Positions 42,815 through 47,297 of a stretch of 47,297 nt of DNA are shown piece after piece (positions within the stretch are counted from its first letter, which is position 1; each line of letters opens with the position of its first letter). The notes beneath the pieces were generated by a model. It worked only from the letters and a program-made list of their open reading frames with translations. It was not told the DNA's origin and did not search any database. The position numbers were made by a program, and so were the translations under genes. Source of the stretch: an uncultured Clostridia bacterium. GTDB lineage: Bacteria > Bacillota > Clostridia > TANB77 > CAG-508. The stretch is taken from NCBI GenBank assembly GCA_948485625.1, contig CAOMRW010000006.1, positions 38,043 through 85,339 on the forward strand, read 5' to 3'.

Positions 42815-43521
42815 CTAATAAATTGCAACACGAAAAGCACCACCTTTACTTTGAGTGTTTTTAATCCAACGGGAAGCAACAGGCATATTATCACCAAGAT
42901 TACAAAAACAGCCTCCTCTGATTACACAAAAAGAATCATTATTAGATTTCCATTGTTCTAGTGTCATTTCACTTTCATTTCCACCAAAATCATAAATGTT
43001 CATTTTATTAGCCTGTTCTGATGCTCCTGTAGTTAATAAAAAGTTTCTGCTACTCAGTTTTTGACATAATATTACATAATTATCTGTATCTTCATTAAAT
43101 ACTTTCCATATATTTATTGAATATTATACTTCCCTCTATTTAATTTCAAACTACTTTTAGAATAATTTCCCCAGGATGTACAATCAAGTGTTGTTATTAT
43201 ACTTCCTACCTTTGTATCTATATGCTTCCATTGTATTCCAAATACTATACTTGTTATTTTATTTGCATCTGATTTCATACTTTCTGCTAATATTTGTCCC
43301 TCACTACATGTTATATTATTATATGGTATTTGGTCTGCTCTACATACAGGCGTTCCATCTATTCCACTTGAATTAGTATTATTCTTTGTCGCAGTTGCAT
43401 CTCCTATTTCATATCTACTTATCCAAAAGCCTCCATTTGTAAACAAACTAATTAACATCTTTTCATAATTTTCTATTTTGTATACTATTTGCATATTCAT
43501 ATTATATACTAATAATTTCAT
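42815..43521 (-). pseudogene. 5'-truncated, frameshifted copy of the 43792-45117 gene
   Basis: Residues from NYEKMLISLFTNGGFWISRYEIGDAT through GKYNI align with the intact neighbour. A deletion and frame change near 43105-43125 interrupt it (a TAA at 43114). The next frame continues INIWKVFNEDTDNYVILCQ...LLTTGASEQANKMNIYDFGGNESEMTLEQW and ends FRVAIY. The prepilin N-terminus is absent. The last 40 residues differ strongly from those of the intact copy while the preceding part is similar. It may be a decayed duplicate or a donor cassette. Confidence 0.8.
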
Positions 43522-43791
43522 TTTTCATATAATACTATTATCACTTAAACAGTATATTTTATATTAAATTTTTATACAACAAACTCTATCAATTTATTTA
43601 TGAATAATTTTACATAAATTTTAATACTCAACATTTTTTATTTATGTGTAATTATAAATAAAATATTGAGTATTAAAACATAAATCTAATTCCCTAATAA
43701 TTTTATGATAAAAATAATAAAATCAGATTTAAATATTTATATTTAAAATCTTTTCATATACTATGTCTTTCAGCTTTATCATTCGGTGCTA
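43522..43791. other. AT-rich spacer between truncated and intact copies
   Basis: 270 bp with no gene. TTAATACTCAA (43621-43631) pairs with TTGAGTATTAA (43666-43676), with partial inner pairing; it may end the intact gene's transcript. A block around 43602-43632 resembles sequence upstream of the intact gene (about 45265-45295), which fits a duplication of the locus. Confidence 0.4.
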
Positions 43792-45117
43792 CTAATAAAG
43801 TGTTGCACGTGGGCAAAAGTAATCACAGTTACCAGAAGCAATGGCACCACAATGATTATAAACAGCAATGTTAGAACCATAGTTATAATAAGCACTTCCT
43901 CTAACAGTACTATGATATCTGCTATTTGATATAAATTGTTCTAGAGTCCATTCAAATTCATTTCCTGCTAAATCATATATATTCATCTTATTTGTCTCTT
44001 CTGATGCTCCTGTTGTTAATAATTGAGAATAATCAGCATCACTTGATGTTTGATTCGATATTACATAATTTAATGTATCTTCTGAGAATATTGTCCACTT
44101 ATTTAATAATTCACCAGTTTTTGGATCCATTATATTATATTTTCCTCTATTTAATTTCAAACTACTATTTCCATAATTTCCCCATTTTTTACAATCTATT
44201 TTTGTTATTATACTTCCTGCTTTTGTATCTATAAATTTACATGTTAAATCCCATTGAATTCCAAATAGTAAACTTGTTGTTTTATTTGTATCTGGTGTCA
44301 TATTATCTGTTAATTCTTGTGCTTGACTACATGTTACATAATTATATGGTATTTGATTTATTCTACTTACTGCTTCTCCTGCTATCCCACTTTTTTCTGT
44401 TCTTGCTGTATTAGTTGCTGTTGATGTAGCATCTCCTATTTCATATCTACTTATCCAAAATCCTCCATTTGAAAATATACTATTTAACATTTTTTCATAA
44501 TTTTCTTTATATTCATAATATGTTAATCCATATGCATTATTTAATTGCTTCTGTATATCTGTTAAATTTTCTGTTCTTTCATTCACTACTGTATCTCCAT
44601 CTAATGCATACCATTCATCAACATAATTATTATCTCTATAATTGGTTGGAATTGTTAGATAATTTATTAAGTCCGCTTTTATTGCATTATATAACTCTGC
44701 TTCTGACACTTTATTTAAATCTTTATCTGGTGCATTCTCTTCTAAAGTTTTTACACTTGTAAATATTATTTTGGGAACTTCTACCCATGTCCATTCATTT
44801 TGTTTACTATCTTTTATTACTATTCCTTTATTTGCATCTCCCTCTATAATAGTTGAACCTTTTGGCATTGCTTCTATTGGATTTGTTTTTGTATAATCTA
44901 CATTTGTTATTGATGCTTTAATTAGTTCCTTTTCATATTCATTTAATATTGAATTTTCTAATCCTTGGGCTTCTACTGATTTATTTTTTGCTTCTTTTGC
45001 TTTTTCAAATAATCCACTTCCTGTTAGGCTTGCTATTGATATTCCTGCTAAAATAATCAATATAATAATTGTTATTACTAGTGCTATTAATGTTATACCT
45101 TTGTTTTCTGTTCTCAT
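43792..45117 (-). CDS. Prepilin-like protein with FGE/C-type-lectin-like C-terminus
   Basis: A 441-residue protein. N-terminus MRTENKGITLIALVITIIIL is a prepilin-type signal (processing expected after Gly; +5 is Ala instead of Glu), continuing into a helix (GLFEKAKEAKNKS). From about residue 205 it resembles the formylglycine-generating-enzyme/C-type-lectin fold: GGFWISRYEIGDAT, MNIYDLAGNEFEWTLE, then VRGSAYYN and the end PRATLY. FGE catalytic Cys residues are not evident, so it is more likely a binding protein. The last part looks hypervariable. The start has an AAGGAGG site. A broken copy lies downstream. It probably displays a variable ligand-binding tip on a pilus-like or membrane-bound stem; that role is inferred. 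Confidence 0.82.
   Translation of the reverse strand: MRTENKGITLIALVITIIILIILAGISIASLTGSGLFEKAKEAKNKSVEAQGLENSILNEYEKELIKASITNVDYTKTNPIEAMPKGSTIIEGDANKGIVIKDSKQNEWTWVEVPKIIFTSVKTLEENAPDKDLNKVSEAELYNAIKADLINYLTIPTNYRDNNYVDEWYALDGDTVVNERTENLTDIQKQLNNAYGLTYYEYKENYEKMLNSIFSNGGFWISRYEIGDATSTATNTARTEKSGIAGEAVSRINQIPYNYVTCSQAQELTDNMTPDTNKTTSLLFGIQWDLTCKFIDTKAGSIITKIDCKKWGNYGNSSLKLNRGKYNIMDPKTGELLNKWTIFSEDTLNYVISNQTSSDADYSQLLTTGASEETNKMNIYDLAGNEFEWTLEQFISNSRYHSTVRGSAYYNYGSNIAVYNHCGAIASGNCDYFCPRATLY
43813..43896 (-). other. Candidate variable region: 28 consecutive NNY codons
   Basis: From the codon after RG to FC, 28 successive codons (AGT GCT TAT TAT AAC TAT ... TTT TGC) all end in T or C and encode only residues reachable from NNY codons (S, A, Y, N, G, I, V, H, C, D, F). 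Outside this stretch, A-ending codons are common in the same gene. Confidence 0.6.
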
Positions 45118-45452
45118 TTTTTATTTTCCTCCTTAGTTAATATGCTATTTGCATATTTTTATTATTTTCTTATAGTTTTAAATTTATATAAAATACTCTC
45201 ATTACTAAATATTATATTTTTTATTTATTTTTCGCACAATCAAAATGCTATTATTAGTTACAAACAATTTTACATAAATTCTTAATACCCAACAGTTTTA
45301 TCATACCTTTAAAACATAAAATTTAAAATATTATATAATAACTACTTTACTAATAAATAGAAAAACTGTTAAAACATGACTTTAAATCTTCATATTTTAA
45401 CAGTTTTCATTATTCTATAAAATTCTTTTTATAAAGGCTAAAACTTAAAATT
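45118..45452. other. 335-bp intergenic region with terminator
   Basis: No gene seen. It holds the terminator of the DUF4179 gene (45362-45407) and the upstream region of the prepilin-like gene, including the block about 45265-45295 that resembles 43602-43632. Confidence 0.5.
45362..45407 (-). terminator. Terminator of the DUF4179/sigma operon
   Basis: AAAACTGTTAAAA (45362-45374) pairs with TTTTAACAGTTTT (45395-45407); the stem is followed on the minus strand by TTTTT. Confidence 0.85.
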
Positions 45453-46529
45453 TCATTTATTTCTTTCTAAACCAATTACAATTTCTTTACCCTCATTTGT
45501 AAAAATATGCACACTAATTTCATCTGTAACATCAAATGTGGTCAAATTAAAAGTCTGCCAATAATAAATAATATCTTTTCCATCTGGCATACTATATCCA
45601 CCATCCCCATCGCTTCTTTGTGCTGTCTCAAATTTTTCTCCACTTGATATTTCTACATATTCTTTTTGAAGTGCCATTTCATTATCTCTTGAAGTTGTTA
45701 ACTCAATTTTCATTGCAGTATTTGATACAATAGCTTTTGTAACAATAGTACTCTCGTCACTACAACTTTTCACATTATACACAAAACTTTCTCTATTATA
45801 AAACTCTTCTGGAACATCAACATGAAATTCCCAATTCCCACTAAATCCCTTTGTTTCTTTACTTTCTATACCATTTATATATACAAGTTTTTTAGTAAGT
45901 ATTTTTGAAAAATTAATCTTTAATTTTTTACTTTTTGGAAAAGCCTCTGGATTACCTGTTGCAGATAATGATATTGTTAACTCTCTTTCATTATCTTTAT
46001 TAGCTAAAAAACTATATGAACCCTTATATTCCAATTTTTCATCATATGGATGTGTAACAAACACTGTATTTTCTATTTCATCTACTATTCTTAAATCTTC
46101 AAATTCAACACTTTTAAAATCATCAATATTATATTTATCATCAACTCTTAACTTAAAATTCATCATAAAATTAAAATCATCCATCATAAAAGTATCAATT
46201 TTTACTTCAATTCCATCTGCACTTTGATACTCTGTTTTAACACTCTCAACATACCCATTTCCCACAGCCATACCAACACCATCACTTGAATTTGCCCCAA
46301 AAATATTCTGAACAAATGCTGATATATCTTTTGAAAATACCACTCCTACCAAAAGCATACAACATGTACATACACTTGCTATTGCTAAAATTCTTTTCTT
46401 CATATACAACTTCCTCCACTTATTATCATTTTTTTCATAAAGACTAATCTTTATAGCATCAGTAAACTTCTGTGGAATAAATACACTTTCATCTTTAGCA
46501 TTCTGTAAAACTTTCTCTAAATCATTCAT
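45453..46529 (-). CDS. DUF4179-type anti-sigma factor
   Basis: About 358 residues from ATG 46529; a TTG at 46538 is in frame but overlaps the end of the sigma gene. The cytoplasmic N-terminus (MNDLEKVLQNAKDESVFIPQKFTDAI) precedes one membrane helix (about 48-68, IASVCTCCMLLVGVVF). The extracellular DUF4179 domain follows (QNIFGANSSDGVGMAVGNGY, VKTEYQSADGIEVKIDTFMMDDFNFMMNFKL), then a beta-rich C-terminus. Members of this family sit next to ECF sigma genes and are thought to sequester the sigma factor until an envelope signal arrives. The gene begins one base after the sigma stop. Confidence 0.87.
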   Translation of the reverse strand: MNDLEKVLQNAKDESVFIPQKFTDAIKISLYEKNDNKWRKLYMKKRILAIASVCTCCMLLVGVVFSKDISAFVQNIFGANSSDGVGMAVGNGYVESVKTEYQSADGIEVKIDTFMMDDFNFMMNFKLRVDDKYNIDDFKSVEFEDLRIVDEIENTVFVTHPYDEKLEYKGSYSFLANKDNERELTISLSATGNPEAFPKSKKLKINFSKILTKKLVYINGIESKETKGFSGNWEFHVDVPEEFYNRESFVYNVKSCSDESTIVTKAIVSNTAMKIELTTSRDNEMALQKEYVEISSGEKFETAQRSDGDGGYSMPDGKDIIYYWQTFNLTTFDVTDEISVHIFTNEGKEIVIGLERNK

Positions 46530-46530
46530 A

Positions 46531-47037
46531 TTATTCAAACTCTCCTTTATAATAATTCTTTATTTTAGATTTTGCCCTTGATATTTTACTTCTTATTGTA
46601 CCTTCCCTTATATTTAAAATCTTGCTTATTTCTTTAGTTGTATACTCTAAATAATAATACAAAGTCATTATCATTTTTTCTTTATTATCCAAACAACTTA
46701 TCAAAATATCAAAATTCATCTTTTCGTTTTTATCCTCTTGAGCTACATAATTATAAGCATCATACTCTTCAAAAGATACAAATTTCTTTAATCTATATAC
46801 TCTATTACATTTATTAATTAATATTTTTATTATCCAAGTTTTAAAAAATCTATTTTCTTTGAGTTTGCCAATATCTTTAAATGCCACCATCATTGTCTCT
46901 TGAATTACATCATATATATCCTCTTCATTCTGTAATTTTACTTTTGCCATACAATACAAATCTTTCTGAATACTCAATACTAATTCAGTAAATGCTTCTT
47001 TATCTTTATTCTTAGCTCTTTCAATTAGTTCTTCCAC
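46531..47037 (-). CDS. ECF-type RNA polymerase sigma factor (second pair)
   Basis: A 168-residue sigma-70 family protein: region 2 KDLYCMAKVKLQNEEDIYDVIQETMMVAFKDIGKL and FFKTWIIKILINKCNRVYR, region 4 LDNKEKMIMTLYYYLEYTTKEISKILNIREGTIRSKISRAKSKIKNYYKGE. It starts with GTG (47037) after an AGAGGT site; no better start is seen. It is co-transcribed with the DUF4179 anti-sigma gene. The two sigma factors of the window are clearly different proteins, so they should serve separate regulons. Confidence 0.92.
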   Translation of the reverse strand: MEELIERAKNKDKEAFTELVLSIQKDLYCMAKVKLQNEEDIYDVIQETMMVAFKDIGKLKENRFFKTWIIKILINKCNRVYRLKKFVSFEEYDAYNYVAQEDKNEKMNFDILISCLDNKEKMIMTLYYYLEYTTKEISKILNIREGTIRSKISRAKSKIKNYYKGEFE

Positions 47038-47297
47038 ATCTTTACCTCTACTTTCATAAATAGTACTATTTTATACATATTAGTGTATATCTTATTATCA
47101 TTTTGTTGCATTAAAAAAAATAATTACAAAAACAATCACAAATATCAACAATTTACTGTTTCATTAATACAGAATAGCAAAATAAATTATCTGCAAATCA
47201 TAACAATTATTGTTCACTAATTACCTAATATTCCAAAAAACATGTCAATAACTTTTGAAAATGTCATAAAAAAATTTCAAAATTAACTTTTAATTAT
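47038..47297. other. AT-rich right flank
   Basis: 260 bp upstream of the second sigma gene. No gene, tRNA or clear hairpin is seen. It presumably contains the sigma operon's promoter, but I cannot place one with confidence. Confidence 0.4.

Noticed and set aside
42700..47297. Reverse transcriptase or template repeat of a DGR near the variable pilin gene
   Set aside because: None of the proteins in the window shows RT motifs, and I found no adenine-rich near-copy of the variable region apart from the truncated paralogue.
1..47297. tRNA or rRNA genes
   Set aside because: No cloverleaf with a GTTCNANNC arm or rRNA-like segment was noticed in the intergenic regions; an automated scan would be needed to be certain.

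Overview
The window is very AT-rich, carries strong Shine-Dalgarno sites, and has a spore regulator (SpoVT), a CIRCE/HrcA heat-shock operon, RNase J, sortase/LPxTG genes and an LTA-synthase-like enzyme. Together these point to a low-GC, Gram-positive, spore-former-lineage Firmicute, most likely an uncultured gut-type member of the Clostridia. Species cannot be named from sequence alone. No plasmid, phage, tRNA, rRNA or CRISPR signal was seen.

Layout. 1-4832 (minus strand) is a sortase operon: a promoter, a long structured leader, an LPITG wall protein, a sortase, and a large DUF11-repeat surface protein that runs off the left edge in 297-bp tandem repeats. 5033-16480 (minus) is envelope and housekeeping: three polytopic GT-C-like membrane proteins, a HipA-like kinase coupled to queH, ruvB, an LTA-synthase-like sulfatase and an Alg13/Alg14-like glycosyltransferase pair. 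16597-22535 (minus) is the heat-shock operon hrcA-grpE-(CYTH)-dnaK-(MazG-like)-dnaJ with a tandem CIRCE-like operator. 22643-23985 is a decayed IS3-family element. 24030-30960 is mixed: an Rpn-family nuclease, a CaCA exchanger, an L,D-transpeptidase, serS, ysxC and small unknowns. 31056-36201 (minus) holds a DUF951 gene, gltX, a REP-associated (RAYT-type) transposase between inverted REP-like sequences, and RNase J. 36289-47037 is an accessory and regulatory region: three prepilin-like genes, two of them broken, an Xre regulator, spoVT, two ECF-sigma/anti-sigma pairs, and a PadR + FtsW/RodA-like operon.

Most interesting signals. (1) The intact prepilin-like protein at 43792-45117 ends in a formylglycine-generating-enzyme/C-type-lectin-like domain. 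Its C-terminus contains 28 consecutive codons ending in T or C, which resembles the variable region of a diversity-generating retroelement target. Directly downstream is a 5'-truncated, frameshifted copy of the same gene with its own variable-looking end, an expressed-locus/silent-cassette layout. No reverse transcriptase or template repeat lies in the window, so the mechanism is inference. (2) A RAYT-type transposase is bracketed by inverted REP-like sequences, and related GGGGAC/GGGGATTT hairpins sit at several gene junctions, including a perfect 37-bp-arm palindrome at 40925-41003 and a 40-bp-arm inverted repeat at 12371-12508. (3) A perfect 28-bp palindrome covers the padR promoter and is very likely its operator. 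(4) The padR partner fuses an N-terminal permease-prefix/HAAS-like domain to an FtsW/RodA-type polymerase.

How the genes work together: much of the window builds or regulates the cell envelope (sortase and wall proteins, polymer-synthesis membrane enzymes, L,D-transpeptidase, SEDS protein, pilin-like adhesins, ECF sigma pairs). The remainder is protein quality control and translation (heat-shock operon, serS, gltX, ysxC, queH).
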